A stretch of DNA of 48,075 nt from assembly GCA_945897085.1 (NCBI GenBank), contig CAMDEU010000007.1, forward strand, positions 1 to 48,075, read 5' to 3'. Under the pieces are notes generated by a model. It saw only the letters and a program-made list of their open reading frames with translations. It did not search any database and was not told the DNA's origin. The DNA comes from Spirosoma fluviale. Lineage in GTDB: Bacteria > Bacteroidota > Bacteroidia > Cytophagales > Cyclobacteriaceae. Made by a program: the position numbers and the translations under genes. Below are positions 28,080 through 37,802 of this stretch, one piece after another; within the stretch, counting starts at the first letter, position 1; each line of letters opens with the position of its first letter.

Positions 28080-31000
28080 GCAAGCAAAGCTGTGCCCTAT
28101 TGATTTTTTTGGGACTATTTTGCCAAACAGCCTTCTCCCAAACGTATCGCTTCACCACGAGCGTTACTGAGGCGGGGGTCTACAAAGTCAGCAGCGATCA
28201 AGCACGGAAACTTGGTTTTGCAAGTTTGGAGGAAGTAGCCATTTACGGGTATCCAGGCATGCTTCCACAAGTCCTGGATTCGACGCAGTTACGGCCTCAA
28301 GAAATTCCTTCTTGGCTCCAGGATAATCAGCTCTATTTTTATTTAGCAGGGCCACATAGTTCTGAGTTTACCAAAGATGGAGAGCTAAGCTATTCCCATC
28401 ACCTATACACCGATACCCTTCGCTATGTATTGGCTAAAAAAACAGCTCCAAAGAGGATAGTAGGAGCAAGCGGTTCTGCCAACACCCCTTCCACCCTTTC
28501 CGTTTGGTACCAGCTTCTAGCGGTCAAAGAAGAAAAAATCAACCTTCTCAACTCGGGAAGATCCTGGTATTCGTTACCCATACGCCAAGGTCAAAGCCTG
28601 ACAGTCTCTTTTGGAAAAAGTGCAGGAACCACAGCCCCATGGCTTCTCCATGCGCGATTGATGAGCCAATCTATAAGTCCCTCTAGCATCCGAGTCTGGG
28701 GGGATACTGAACTCTTGGAAGAAGTTGTTTTTTCTCCGATCTCCAGTAGCACCTATGGGGTCAAGGGCAGTGAGGTTCGTATCAGTGAAACATTTAATCC
28801 AAAGGGGGACCGGTTAGACCAGCTGCGATTTAGCTTCCAAGGTGTAGGGTCTGGGCATCTCGATCTAGCTCTTCTGGGGATTCCATTTACAAATTCAAGC
28901 CTCAAGGAAGGACTGTTCTTTGGAAAACAAGAAAATTTAATCTCCCTCGAAACAGGACTTCAAACTTGGGAGATCAGCGACTTTTACCAGCCTATTCGCT
29001 ACAGTCAAGGGAAATCTGCCCCTGGGAAAAATTGGGTTCTTTTTTCACCTAAGAACGCAAAGGAATTGACGAGCTTCAAAGCCATTACACCCAAAAGCTC
29101 GAAGACGAATTCAACGGAATTGATGGTGATAACTGTTCCTCAGTTTAAACAAGTGGCCCAACAATTTCAGAATTTCAAAGCTAGCCAAGGAATCCCAACC
29201 CAGGTCGTTTTTACTTCAGAGATTTACGATTGGATGGGCTATGGTAATCCAGATCTCAGCGCCATCCGCAATTACATCGCCCAAGAATACCACAACGGCA
29301 AGCAGCTTAAAAATGTACTTATCCTTGGAAAAGGCACCTTTGACTACAAAAAGAAGTTGGGAGGTCGCCCCAACATAGTCCCCATTTATAGCAGCAGGTC
29401 TAGCTTAGATCCCTTGACTACCTACAGTTCGGACGATTACTTGGGAATTTTGGACTGGGGATCAGGGGAATGGGAAGAAAGCAAAGCTGGGGATACTCCC
29501 TTACGAATTGGAGTAGGCCGAGTGCCTGCAATCACCTTTGCAGAAGGGCAAAGCTGGTTGGAAAAAAGTTTGGCCTATGAAAAACAAGGAGATGCCTTCC
29601 CTAGCAACACCATCACCTTTTTGGCAGATGATGGAGACAATGGAGTCCACATGCAAGATTCTGAGGTTCATGCCTCCTATCTAGAGAAAAATCTTCCCTT
29701 TTACCGAAGTCAAAAACTGTACTTGGATCGCTTTGAACAAACTAAATCTGGCGCAAGGCAGGAGTCCCCTGCTGCAAAAAAAGCGCTTAGTGAAAATCTC
29801 AATCGTGGTACACTTCTCCTGAACTATGTAGGGCATGGAAATGAAACCACGCTTACAGCCGAAGAAATTTTCAAGGTTCAAGATCTGGAAAATTGGCCAA
29901 ATCAATCTCAACTTCCGCTTTGGTTTACTGCTACCTGCGAATTTGGACGTCACGACAGCCCCTTTATTCGGTCAGCGGCAGAGGAATTGCTCTTCGCCAA
30001 CTCGAAAGGTGCCATTGGCCTCCTTGCTACCGGAAGACCCGTATTTAGCTCTGTGAATTTTACAATAAACCAGGCCTTTATTCAGGCCTTGGCAGCGGCA
30101 GGAAAGTTGGGAACTACAGATTTGGGAACCTTATACCGGCAAACAAAAAACGAAAGTGTTAACGGAGCCTATAACCGGAATTTTTCATTGCTAGGGGATC
30201 CAAGCCTGCGATTGGCACTTCCAGAAGCCAGCGTTCGTTTCGGAAGTCTAGTTGCTATTGGCAATCAAACTGCAGTAGACACCCTACCTACCTTGGTTCC
30301 CATGAAGCTTACTGCAGAGATCACGGATCAGCTAACACAGGCTTTCTTATCCGGCTTTCAGGGAAATTTCAGGCTAGAGATCTGGGGTAAAGCAGTTAAA
30401 TCCAAAACACTTGGTAATGAAAATGCTCCCTTTGAATTTGCTGAGGAAAATCAACGGATATTCTCGGGGGAGGGAGAAGTACGGAATGGAAAAATAGAAA
30501 GCCAGTTTATACTACCCGAGCATCTGGTAAATAAACTTGAAACAGTCCAGATACGACTTCAGGCTTGGGATAGCCAGAAAAAAAATCAGGCGACTGGAGT
30601 TTTATCCCTACCTCTTAACAATCAGAAAAAAGTAAGTTTGGACCAAAATGGGCCGCAAATCACTGCAGAAATAGAGGGGAAAGGGGTCGAAAGTAGCCCT
30701 CCAATTCCCAGTACTCAAGTAAGCGTACGGTTTACTTTTGGAGATCCTAGTGGAATAAATAGTTCAGCACTCTTTCCAGAGAAAATCATGCAGCTGCGAA
30801 TTAACCAAGGACCTCCACAGCAGATAAATCAAGAGTACCGGGCAGTGGAAGGGGATTTTAAAAAAGGTACAGCCCAAGTTTTAGTGACTGATTTGAGGGA
30901 AGGAGAAAATATAGTAGAGGTACTGGCATGGGATAATTTTGGAAATAAGGGGACCTATTCCTTTACCCTTGAAGTCCAAGGGAGCGAGCAATTGCAGGTA

Positions 31001-31300
31001 ATTTCGCACCAAATTTACCCGAATCCAGCTACTACAAATACCTTCATTCGCTTTCGACATAACAGACCTCAGGAAACCATACTGGCTACCTGGACTGTTT
31101 TTTCTCCATTGGGACAAGTACTATTTTCGGAGGAAAAACGTTATGTAAATGCCGGAGAAAAGATCGAAGGATGGAACTGGAATTTTTTCATAGGCAAAAC
31201 AAAATATCCAGCGAAAGGAACTTATATTTACAAACTAACATTGCAATCGGAATCTTCCTTAGAAGTGGATACGATAAGCGGAAAACTGGTGATTCAATGA
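28076..31300 (+). CDS. porU: Type IX secretion sortase PorU
   Basis: 1,074 residues, in the range for PorU. A signal peptide (cleaved near AFSQ, residue 21) is followed by a beta-rich N-terminal part, a C25 (gingipain-like) catalytic domain at about 350-760 with H587 in LNYVGHGNE and Cys C621 in FTATCEFGRHDSPF, and a C-terminal sorting-type domain starting near 985 (HQIYPNPATTNTFIRF). PorU sits on the cell surface with PorV, removes the C-terminal signal from type IX cargo and can ligate it to anionic lipopolysaccharide. It is directly followed by porV (4-nt overlap), as in Porphyromonas gingivalis. Confidence 0.94.
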   Translation: MSKQSCALLIFLGLFCQTAFSQTYRFTTSVTEAGVYKVSSDQARKLGFASLEEVAIYGYPGMLPQVLDSTQLRPQEIPSWLQDNQLYFYLAGPHSSEFTKDGELSYSHHLYTDTLRYVLAKKTAPKRIVGASGSANTPSTLSVWYQLLAVKEEKINLLNSGRSWYSLPIRQGQSLTVSFGKSAGTTAPWLLHARLMSQSISPSSIRVWGDTELLEEVVFSPISSSTYGVKGSEVRISETFNPKGDRLDQLRFSFQGVGSGHLDLALLGIPFTNSSLKEGLFFGKQENLISLETGLQTWEISDFYQPIRYSQGKSAPGKNWVLFSPKNAKELTSFKAITPKSSKTNSTELMVITVPQFKQVAQQFQNFKASQGIPTQVVFTSEIYDWMGYGNPDLSAIRNYIAQEYHNGKQLKNVLILGKGTFDYKKKLGGRPNIVPIYSSRSSLDPLTTYSSDDYLGILDWGSGEWEESKAGDTPLRIGVGRVPAITFAEGQSWLEKSLAYEKQGDAFPSNTITFLADDGDNGVHMQDSEVHASYLEKNLPFYRSQKLYLDRFEQTKSGARQESPAAKKALSENLNRGTLLLNYVGHGNETTLTAEEIFKVQDLENWPNQSQLPLWFTATCEFGRHDSPFIRSAAEELLFANSKGAIGLLATGRPVFSSVNFTINQAFIQALAAAGKLGTTDLGTLYRQTKNESVNGAYNRNFSLLGDPSLRLALPEASVRFGSLVAIGNQTAVDTLPTLVPMKLTAEITDQLTQAFLSGFQGNFRLEIWGKAVKSKTLGNENAPFEFAEENQRIFSGEGEVRNGKIESQFILPEHLVNKLETVQIRLQAWDSQKKNQATGVLSLPLNNQKKVSLDQNGPQITAEIEGKGVESSPPIPSTQVSVRFTFGDPSGINSSALFPEKIMQLRINQGPPQQINQEYRAVEGDFKKGTAQVLVTDLREGENIVEVLAWDNFGNKGTYSFTLEVQGSEQLQVISHQIYPNPATTNTFIRFRHNRPQETILATWTVFSPLGQVLFSEEKRYVNAGEKIEGWNWNFFIGKTKYPAKGTYIYKLTLQSESSLEVDTISGKLVIQ

Positions 31301-32523
31301 ACAAAAAAGCCATTTTGGGGAATAAATTAATTTTTACACTTGTTTTTGTACTTGCAGGTCTAACCTCTTTTGCTCAAAACAGTGTAATCATCTCGGGTCA
31401 AGATCCTAGTCGGAGGGTTATAACCACAGCGGTACCTTTTTTAAATTTTGCTCCAGACTCCCGCCATTCGGCGATGGGTGATGTAGGAGTAGCCACCTCA
31501 CCAGATGCAAATTCTGCCCATTGGAATGCTGGAAAGCTTGCCTTTATCAAAGATGGTTATGGCTTTTCACTCTCCTATTCCCCGTGGCTTGGCAAGTTGG
31601 TCAACGACATGTCTTTGAGCTACCTTTCTGGCTACAAAAAAATAGACGAAAATTCTGCCTTTGGTTTGGACCTTCGCTACTTCAATATGGGGGATATCTC
31701 CCTCACAGATGGCAGGGGTAATCCTATAGGAGAGTTCAACCCTCGAGACATTGCTATTGGTGGCACCTATTCAAGACGCTTATCCGCAAACCTAGGATTG
31801 GGTATATCGGCACGATTTATTCATTCCAATCTCTCAGGTAACATGTCTGCTTCCGGCGGCAGTGAGTCTCGTCCTGGAATAAGCGTAGGTACTGATATCG
31901 GTCTCTACCATCAAAAACCTATTTTAGTTGGTGAGAAGGAGGGCGTTTGGTCTTGGGGACTTACCCTGTCAAACATAGGTCCAAAAATAACTTACAATAG
32001 TGCAGCAGACCTCGATTACATCCCCACCACCTTCAGAGCGGGAACTGCCTACAAAATCAATGTGAATCCGACAAGCTCCTTAACTTTTGCTTTGGATGCC
32101 AACAAGTTGATGGTTCCCACACCACCTACTTACAAAACTAATGCGGACGGAACCTTGGCCACAGATTCAGGCGGAAATCTGATTATTGATGCTGGAAAAG
32201 ACCCCAATAGACCGCTAATATCTGGAATGTTTGGTTCCTTTAACGATGCACCAGGAGGCTTCCAAGAAGAGATGAGCGAACTGACTATTTCTTTTGGAAT
32301 GGAGTATTTATATGCAGATAAGTTTGCCTTGCGAACAGGCTATTTTTATGAGGACGACAGCAAAGGTGGTCGTAGGTATTTTACGATGGGTGCTGGCTTC
32401 ACCATGAAGCGCCTTGGTTTAGACTTCTCCTATTTAGTTCCACAGGTTCAAAACCATCCTTTAGCAGAAACGCTTCGGTTTTCGCTGCGCTATTCAATTG
32501 CTTCCATTGCTGCTGTGAATTGA
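31297..32523 (+). CDS. porV: Type IX secretion outer-membrane protein PorV
   Basis: 408 residues from the ATG at 31297, which overlaps the porU stop (ATGA); a longer reading frame from 31171 would lie inside porU and is unlikely. A signal peptide (to about residue 26, LTSFAQ) precedes a FadL-like barrel: AVPFLNFAPDSRHSAMGDVGVATSPDANSAHWNAGKLAF, repeated amphipathic strands and the end TLRFSLRYSIASIAAVN. PorV (LptO) carries cargo from the SprA translocon to PorU at the surface. Confidence 0.94.
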   Translation: MNKKAILGNKLIFTLVFVLAGLTSFAQNSVIISGQDPSRRVITTAVPFLNFAPDSRHSAMGDVGVATSPDANSAHWNAGKLAFIKDGYGFSLSYSPWLGKLVNDMSLSYLSGYKKIDENSAFGLDLRYFNMGDISLTDGRGNPIGEFNPRDIAIGGTYSRRLSANLGLGISARFIHSNLSGNMSASGGSESRPGISVGTDIGLYHQKPILVGEKEGVWSWGLTLSNIGPKITYNSAADLDYIPTTFRAGTAYKINVNPTSSLTFALDANKLMVPTPPTYKTNADGTLATDSGGNLIIDAGKDPNRPLISGMFGSFNDAPGGFQEEMSELTISFGMEYLYADKFALRTGYFYEDDSKGGRRYFTMGAGFTMKRLGLDFSYLVPQVQNHPLAETLRFSLRYSIASIAAVN

Positions 32524-33794
32524 TGTCTTTAGATCGCTCCAAAGCGCCTCAATTTTCCCTTCCTACTGAATTCGCATTACCTGCTCCCCAGCAATTTCAA
32601 TTGGGTACAGGAAGTAGTGTATTTTACTTCCCCACACCAGGTATTGAAGCGGTCAAACTAGAAGTGATTGGCACTAGTTCTCGGTCAGTACTCCCCAACA
32701 GTCAAGCGCTAATTCCTTCTTTTACGCTACAAATGCTTCAGGAAGGTACGACCCAATCCACTGCGCAACAGCTTGCAGAATTTTTTGATTACCATGGAGC
32801 AGAAGTTTACCCTACCCTAAGCTACACTCAGGAAGGATTGAGCCTGCTCTGTATAAAAAAATACCTTCCGACTATTCTGCCTACATTTATTTCTCTTTTT
32901 TCTGAAGCATTATTTCCGGAAGAGAACCTAGCGAAAAGAAAGTCTCAACGGGCACTTAGCCTAAAACTGGACCAAGAAAAGCCGAGTTCTAGGGCAGGCC
33001 AGCTATTCAAGAAGGGATTGTTTGGACCTGAACATCCCTTTGGTCAAGAAATTACAGAAGCACATATCTCGGAAATTACACCAGCACTTCTTCAAGCCTA
33101 TTATCAGGATCACCTGTGGAAAGATTGCAGTCTATTTCTTTCTGGAGATTTTAAGACGCAGGAACTGGAGCAGCTTCTGGCTACTATGGAACAGCTTCCT
33201 CTTAAGCAAGGGGCTAAAAAACAAGCATTGCCAACGCCCGCAGCTACCGCTTTCCTTCTAGAGGATCGTGAAGATGCGGTACAGAGCAGTATCCGGCTTG
33301 GAGCTTGGTCCATCCCCAAAAGCCATGTAGACTACCCCGCCTTGGCCGTATTCAATACTTTACTGGGAGGTTATTTTGGTTCCCGCCTTGTAAAAAACAT
33401 TCGTGAAGACAAGGGGCATACCTACGGAATTCACTCTTCACTAGTGGAATGGGATCAATATGCCTATTGGGTGATAGCTGCTGATGTGAAAAAAGCGCAT
33501 CAGGAGGAAGTATTCGCAGAAATCGATAAAGAAATTCAAATTCTTCGTACCGTACTTGCCAGTCCAAAAGAGATCGAGATTTTGAGGAATTACCTAATTG
33601 GACAATTGTTTACCAAATTCAGTTCTCCCTTTGACCTGATCGATCAATTCAAGGGGGTATACTATGCTGGACTTGATTTTAGCTTCTACGAAAAACGGTT
33701 TGAAACCCTAAAAAAATTTACTGCAGCAGACCTTTTGTCTATCGGTAACCGCTATTTTTCAAGTTCTGACCGAGTTCAAGTTCGGGTAGGCTAA
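32523..33794 (+). CDS. M16-family peptidase homologue lacking the zinc motif
   Basis: 423 residues from the ATG at 32523, which shares one base with the porV stop (TGATG). The two-lobe M16 (insulinase/mitochondrial processing peptidase) fold is recognisable, and the C-terminal lobe has the hallmark LGGYFGSRLVKNIREDKGHTYG (K/R...TYG). The catalytic HxxEH motif is absent: at the expected place, ahead of the QEGT that corresponds to kGT, the protein reads S66-F-T-L-Q70. It therefore looks like the non-catalytic partner of a heterodimeric M16 pair. No signal peptide is visible. No active M16 gene lies in the window; the coupling to porU-porV is the only functional clue. Confidence 0.85.
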   Translation: MSLDRSKAPQFSLPTEFALPAPQQFQLGTGSSVFYFPTPGIEAVKLEVIGTSSRSVLPNSQALIPSFTLQMLQEGTTQSTAQQLAEFFDYHGAEVYPTLSYTQEGLSLLCIKKYLPTILPTFISLFSEALFPEENLAKRKSQRALSLKLDQEKPSSRAGQLFKKGLFGPEHPFGQEITEAHISEITPALLQAYYQDHLWKDCSLFLSGDFKTQELEQLLATMEQLPLKQGAKKQALPTPAATAFLLEDREDAVQSSIRLGAWSIPKSHVDYPALAVFNTLLGGYFGSRLVKNIREDKGHTYGIHSSLVEWDQYAYWVIAADVKKAHQEEVFAEIDKEIQILRTVLASPKEIEILRNYLIGQLFTKFSSPFDLIDQFKGVYYAGLDFSFYEKRFETLKKFTAADLLSIGNRYFSSSDRVQVRVG

Positions 33795-33819
33795 GGGTAT
33801 GGCCTAATTTGCTTTAAAA

Positions 33820-34419
33820 TCAACCCAAAAGGTCTTTCAAATATCCCTCAGCTTTCAAGTGTTGGAATATCTCTACACAGGCCCAGGCATCAGTTGCCGC
33901 ATAGCGAAGCTGCTTCTCGGTGAGCTTATCTGCCTCCCAGTTGGATACTTGCTCCGCCTTAGAAATGCGAATCTTCAAGACCATTCCACAGAGGTTCCGT
34001 ACTCCTACGTTGTGAAAACCTACTTTTTTTAACTCATCATTCAAATCAAAAAATGACTGCGGGTAAAAAGAATCGCTTAATTTTTTGAGAGCCTTGAGGT
34101 CATCGAGCACAGCCGCACCTACTTTAAGCACATTTTCTTTTTCCAACAGGCTCCTCAAGGGAGGTGGAAATCCAATTTTATTGAGTCTAAAAACAAAGGC
34201 TTGATTGGCGGTAGAAAGTTGGAGCAGGGACACATGGTTAAACTCCCCCTTCCGAAAAGAAGGCTTTGTCTCTGTATCAAACCCAATTAAAGGCTGATTT
34301 TCTAAAAAATCTACCGCAGCATCCACTTGATCAGGGGTATCGATCAGGTAGATTGGGCCTTCAAACTGGCCCAAGGGTAACTCGCTAATTTCTTCTTTAC
34401 TTATACTAAATGGGATCAT
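33820..34419 (-). CDS. RNase D-like 3'-5' exonuclease (DEDDy)
   Basis: 199 residues containing only the exonuclease domain. The DEDDy residues are in place: D48 and E50 in GFDTETKP, Asp at 106/107 in GAAVLDDLKAL, and Y173-xxx-D177 in RYAATDAWA. There is no HRDC domain, so it is shorter than E. coli RNase D (about 375 residues) and close to the 3'-5' exonuclease-only proteins common in Bacteroidota. It probably trims RNA or single-stranded DNA in the cytoplasm. The start overlaps the nhaC stop by 4 nt (ATGA). Confidence 0.85.
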   Translation of the reverse strand: MIPFSISKEEISELPLGQFEGPIYLIDTPDQVDAAVDFLENQPLIGFDTETKPSFRKGEFNHVSLLQLSTANQAFVFRLNKIGFPPPLRSLLEKENVLKVGAAVLDDLKALKKLSDSFYPQSFFDLNDELKKVGFHNVGVRNLCGMVLKIRISKAEQVSNWEADKLTEKQLRYAATDAWACVEIFQHLKAEGYLKDLLG

Positions 34420-35873
34420 GCCAACTCTTCTTCCTTGTCGTAATAGTTGATTCCAATATTGAGATACCCATACAGGATGGTCATGATCGGGCTAATGATG
34501 TTAAAAAAGCAATACGGGGCATACACGAGGGTAGCCACACCCAATACCGATGCTTGGGTGGCGCCACAGGTATTCCAAGGTACCAATACCGAAGTCACTG
34601 TGGCAGAGTCCTCTAAGGTACGGGAAAGGTTTTCTGGTTTCAGACCTCTTTTCTTGTACACATCCGCAAACATCCTCCCTGGTACCAAAATCGCCAAATA
34701 TTGATCTGAGGTGGTGATATTGAAGAAAATGCAGGTAGCCGCGGTGGTAGCAATCAGTGATCCAACGCGGTGTACTTTTCGGATGACTGCCTCTGCCAAC
34801 ACCTTGAGCATGCCACTTTCTTCCATGATGCCTCCAAAAACCATGGCACAAACAATGAGCCAAATGGTATTGAGCATCCCTGCCATTCCTTTCGTAATCA
34901 ATAATTCATTGACAAGGGCATTATCCGTCACAATACTGATTTTCCCATACATCGCCATCATCACCCCCTTAAATCCTAAATAAGCGAATGAGCCCTCTTC
35001 ACCTACCACTCGAGCAATGATCTGTGGTTGAAAAATCAAGGCAAACACCCCTCCCAACAAGGCTCCTACCAACAAGGCAGGCAAGGCAGGCACTTTTTTT
35101 ATAATCATAAAAATGACGGCTGCCGGAACAAGAAATAACCAAGGTGTAAGGGTAAAGTTGCTAGCAATGATATTGGAAATTGTTTTCACATCTTCCACAT
35201 TGCCTTCAGTCTGGTAGTTGATGCCAATCACAAAAAATAAAATAAGCGTAATCAACATGGTAGGTGTAGTCGTCTTGGCCATGTGGCGGATATGGGTAAA
35301 TAAATCCGTACCCGCCATGGCTGGAGCTAGATTGGTCGTATCGGATAGCGGAGACATTTTGTCCCCAAAATACGCCCCAGAGATGATGGCGCCTGCTATG
35401 ATTCCTTCCTCAAAACCCAATGCTTTTCCTATTCCTAACAAAGCTACCCCTACGGTAGCAACAGTGGTCCAGCTACTACCAGTAGCCGTAGATACGATGG
35501 CACTGATAAAGCAAGCAGCAAATAAAAACAGGGTTGGGCTAATGACTTGCAATCCATAATAAATCATGGCAGGTACAATGCCACTAAGTAGCCAGGTACC
35601 TGCAAGTGCTCCAATCAAAAACAAAATGAGAATGCTACTCATCGCTGAGCTGATACTTTTAACGACTCCATCTTGGAGTGCATCCCAGGTGTAGCCCAAC
35701 CTAAAAACAGCAATGGACCCTGCTACGGTGGCTGATAAAATCAAAACAATTTGATTGGATCCAGAAATCCCATCGGTTCCAAATATTTCAATTGTTAAAA
35801 CGAGGAGGATAATTAAAAAAACCAGAGGGATAAGTGCTTCGAGCACCTTCGGAACTTTTGGTATTTTATTCAT
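34416..35873 (-). CDS. nhaC: Na+/H+ antiporter NhaC
   Basis: 485 residues with about 11-12 membrane helices. Family motifs include FISAIVSTATGSSWTTVATVG and AYFGDKMSPLSDTTNLAPAMAG, the latter resembling the NhaC substrate-site region, and a C-terminal ADVYKKRGLKPENLSRTLEDSATVTSVLVPWNTCG. NhaC exchanges external protons for internal Na+, giving sodium and pH tolerance, consistent with a marine or saline habitat but not proof of one. It is followed, with a 4-nt overlap, by the RNase D-like gene. Confidence 0.9.
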   Translation of the reverse strand: MNKIPKVPKVLEALIPLVFLIILLVLTIEIFGTDGISGSNQIVLILSATVAGSIAVFRLGYTWDALQDGVVKSISSAMSSILILFLIGALAGTWLLSGIVPAMIYYGLQVISPTLFLFAACFISAIVSTATGSSWTTVATVGVALLGIGKALGFEEGIIAGAIISGAYFGDKMSPLSDTTNLAPAMAGTDLFTHIRHMAKTTTPTMLITLILFFVIGINYQTEGNVEDVKTISNIIASNFTLTPWLFLVPAAVIFMIIKKVPALPALLVGALLGGVFALIFQPQIIARVVGEEGSFAYLGFKGVMMAMYGKISIVTDNALVNELLITKGMAGMLNTIWLIVCAMVFGGIMEESGMLKVLAEAVIRKVHRVGSLIATTAATCIFFNITTSDQYLAILVPGRMFADVYKKRGLKPENLSRTLEDSATVTSVLVPWNTCGATQASVLGVATLVYAPYCFFNIISPIMTILYGYLNIGINYYDKEEELA

Positions 35874-35924
35874 TCGATTGAAGCCGAGAGTTTACAAACC
35901 ATGAAGCTAAAGAAAAAAAATTAA

Positions 35925-37052
35925 TTACAGGTCTGAAAGTAGTTCAGAAACCTCCTTACCCACTTGCCAGCCAAGGGCTACTCCCATGCCACCCAACCGA
36001 ACTGCAACCGCTGTTTTCTTACCAATCTGTTGGATAATGGGCGATTTTTTTGGTCCAAAAGCCATGATTCCGGTCCACTCCATTTCCCATTCCAACGGCC
36101 TTCCTGGAAAAATCACTTCTTGAGCCAATCGTTCCAAATGCGCTTTTATGGCAGGATTCACCCCAAACTCTGTGGTTTTTTCTTTTTCCAAATCGTTGTT
36201 TCGAGCCCCTCCCAAAAGTAGGCGTCCCTCCACCTCTCTGAAATACACATATCCTCGGTCGAGGTGAAAGCCTCCTTTCCAAGGAATTCCTCCGTCTATT
36301 GGCTTACTTAAAAGAATCAATCCTCTACCCGGCTCCATGGGGGATAAAGGCCATAATTTTTGGGTAAATGCATTGGTACAAATAGCTACGCGCTCCCCGA
36401 AAAATTCAAAAGTCTCCTTCTTGTCTCTTTTTTCTGCCAATACCCTTCCTTCCTCATGGTCCACTTCTACCACAGACAGTCCAGTTAGGATACGTATTCC
36501 TAGGCTAGAGGCCTTCGTCCAAAGTGCATTCAAATACGCACCAGGGTCCAACTCTCCTTCGAAACGATTTTTGACTACTGCCTTCACGGTTTCGGAAAAC
36601 CCAAATTTATGCGGGTCTTTTACCAGAGAAAAAACCTCTTTATTGAATAATTTCCTTAGGAGGTGATTGATATCGGATAGTTGCTCCAATGCATCCAGCT
36701 GTTCCTCACCTATAAGTTCATACCCATTACGATGCTGGTACCGCAGCGCTTTATCTCCAAATTGTTTCCGAATCTGTTTTAAACCCGAATATCTTTTCTC
36801 AACCAAGTGCAGCACCTCATCAGGGGTCATGGTCCAAAAATCATCTAAAATTTCTGTCAAACTACCGAAACAAGCAAAACCTGCATTTTTAGTACTTGCT
36901 CCTGAAGGAAAAATCCCTCGGTCTACCACAAGTACCTTTGCTTTTTTATACTGCTTTTTAAAATGAATTGCAGCTGAAAGTCCCGTAAAACCGGCACCTA
37001 CTACGATTAAATCGTAGTGCAAAAAATTTTTTTGCTCCCAGAAACTCAACAT
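35925..37052 (-). CDS. FAD-dependent oxidoreductase (DAO family)
   Basis: About 375 residues from the ATG at 37052, which puts the FAD-binding loop VVGAGFTGLSAAIHFKK near the N-terminus; earlier ATGs up to 37139 would add 29 residues and run into the divergent gene. Further motifs are GIFPSGASTKNAGFACFGS and, at the C-terminus, WTGIMAFGPKKSPI and VRLGGMGVALGWQVGKEVSELL. The protein is a DAO/glycine oxidase relative; the substrate amine is unknown. It is not a close copy of the other DAO protein at 25632-26681. It stands alone, with no operon partners. Confidence 0.8.
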   Translation of the reverse strand: MLSFWEQKNFLHYDLIVVGAGFTGLSAAIHFKKQYKKAKVLVVDRGIFPSGASTKNAGFACFGSLTEILDDFWTMTPDEVLHLVEKRYSGLKQIRKQFGDKALRYQHRNGYELIGEEQLDALEQLSDINHLLRKLFNKEVFSLVKDPHKFGFSETVKAVVKNRFEGELDPGAYLNALWTKASSLGIRILTGLSVVEVDHEEGRVLAEKRDKKETFEFFGERVAICTNAFTQKLWPLSPMEPGRGLILLSKPIDGGIPWKGGFHLDRGYVYFREVEGRLLLGGARNNDLEKEKTTEFGVNPAIKAHLERLAQEVIFPGRPLEWEMEWTGIMAFGPKKSPIIQQIGKKTAVAVRLGGMGVALGWQVGKEVSELLSDL

Positions 37053-37128
37053 AGGCAGAGAAAATTTACTTTTTAAACTTGGTTGGTTAACTTGTGACAC
37101 CAAGAACCGCATTTTAACCCAATAATCC

Positions 37129-37608
37129 ATGAGAAACATTGATTCCCTACTACTAGAATATGGCGAAAGCCATCAGAATAAAACCAATAAATTAATTCAC
37201 TGGTTTTGTGTTCCAGCAATCTTCTTTAGTGTGGTAGGGCTGGTATTTAGTATTCCAAGCGGGTTTTTAGCAGACCTGCTTCCCTTTTTAGGGGATTATG
37301 CCAACTGGGCAACGCTTACCCTTTTCTTAATGCTAATCTATTACATTTCGCTATCCCCTGCGCTTACGCTGGGCATGTTGCTTTTTTCTGCCTTCTGTTT
37401 GTTTTTATCCAATTACCTAGCGATTACTTACCCTGGCATGTTGGCGTACATCAGCCTAGCTGTATTTGTATTGGCGTGGATCGTACAGTTCTATGGACAC
37501 AAGATCGAAGGCAAAAAACCTTCCTTTTTAAAAGATGTCCAATTTTTGATGATCGGCCCTGCTTGGCTGATGCACTTTATCTACAAAAAAATAGGGATCG
37601 CTTACTAA
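37129..37608 (+). CDS. Mpo1/DUF962-family membrane protein (putative 2-hydroxy fatty acid dioxygenase)
   Basis: 159 residues with four or five transmembrane helices. The family pattern is clear: an N-terminal ESHQNKTNKLIHWFCVP, the late WIVQFYGHKIEGKKPSFLKD and GPAWLMHFIYKK; the conserved His residues are the probable iron ligands. Yeast Mpo1 is an Fe-dependent dioxygenase that shortens 2-hydroxy fatty acids during phytosphingosine breakdown. Many bacterial relatives are untested, and 2-hydroxy acids are common in Bacteroidota lipids, so a lipid role is plausible. It is transcribed divergently from the FAD enzyme, whose chosen start is 76 nt away. Confidence 0.82.
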   Translation: MRNIDSLLLEYGESHQNKTNKLIHWFCVPAIFFSVVGLVFSIPSGFLADLLPFLGDYANWATLTLFLMLIYYISLSPALTLGMLLFSAFCLFLSNYLAITYPGMLAYISLAVFVLAWIVQFYGHKIEGKKPSFLKDVQFLMIGPAWLMHFIYKKIGIAY

Positions 37609-37802
37609 GGATTGCCCGGTACGGTTTCTGTACTTTTATATACCATCTGCACCTCCTTCTTTCTTTGCCGTTCAGACCTACCCTATTCTTATGAAAGACA
37701 GGGAATTAGATAACTCCATCCTAATTTTTTAAATTTTTAGTACCATTTTTTAGCCCCTTAGCCGTAGATAAGGTAGATTCGTGGTTTAAAAAATAACGAG
37801 AA

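Noticed and set aside
31171-31296. Longer porV reading frame starting inside porU
   Set aside because: The added 42 residues are an out-of-frame reading of the PorU C-terminal domain and would place the signal peptide in mid-protein.
37609-37802. 194-nt gap before DUF4494
   Set aside because: Checked for small genes and a TTG-N19-TAnnTTTG promoter. Only weak matches such as TAGATTCG were seen, so nothing is annotated.
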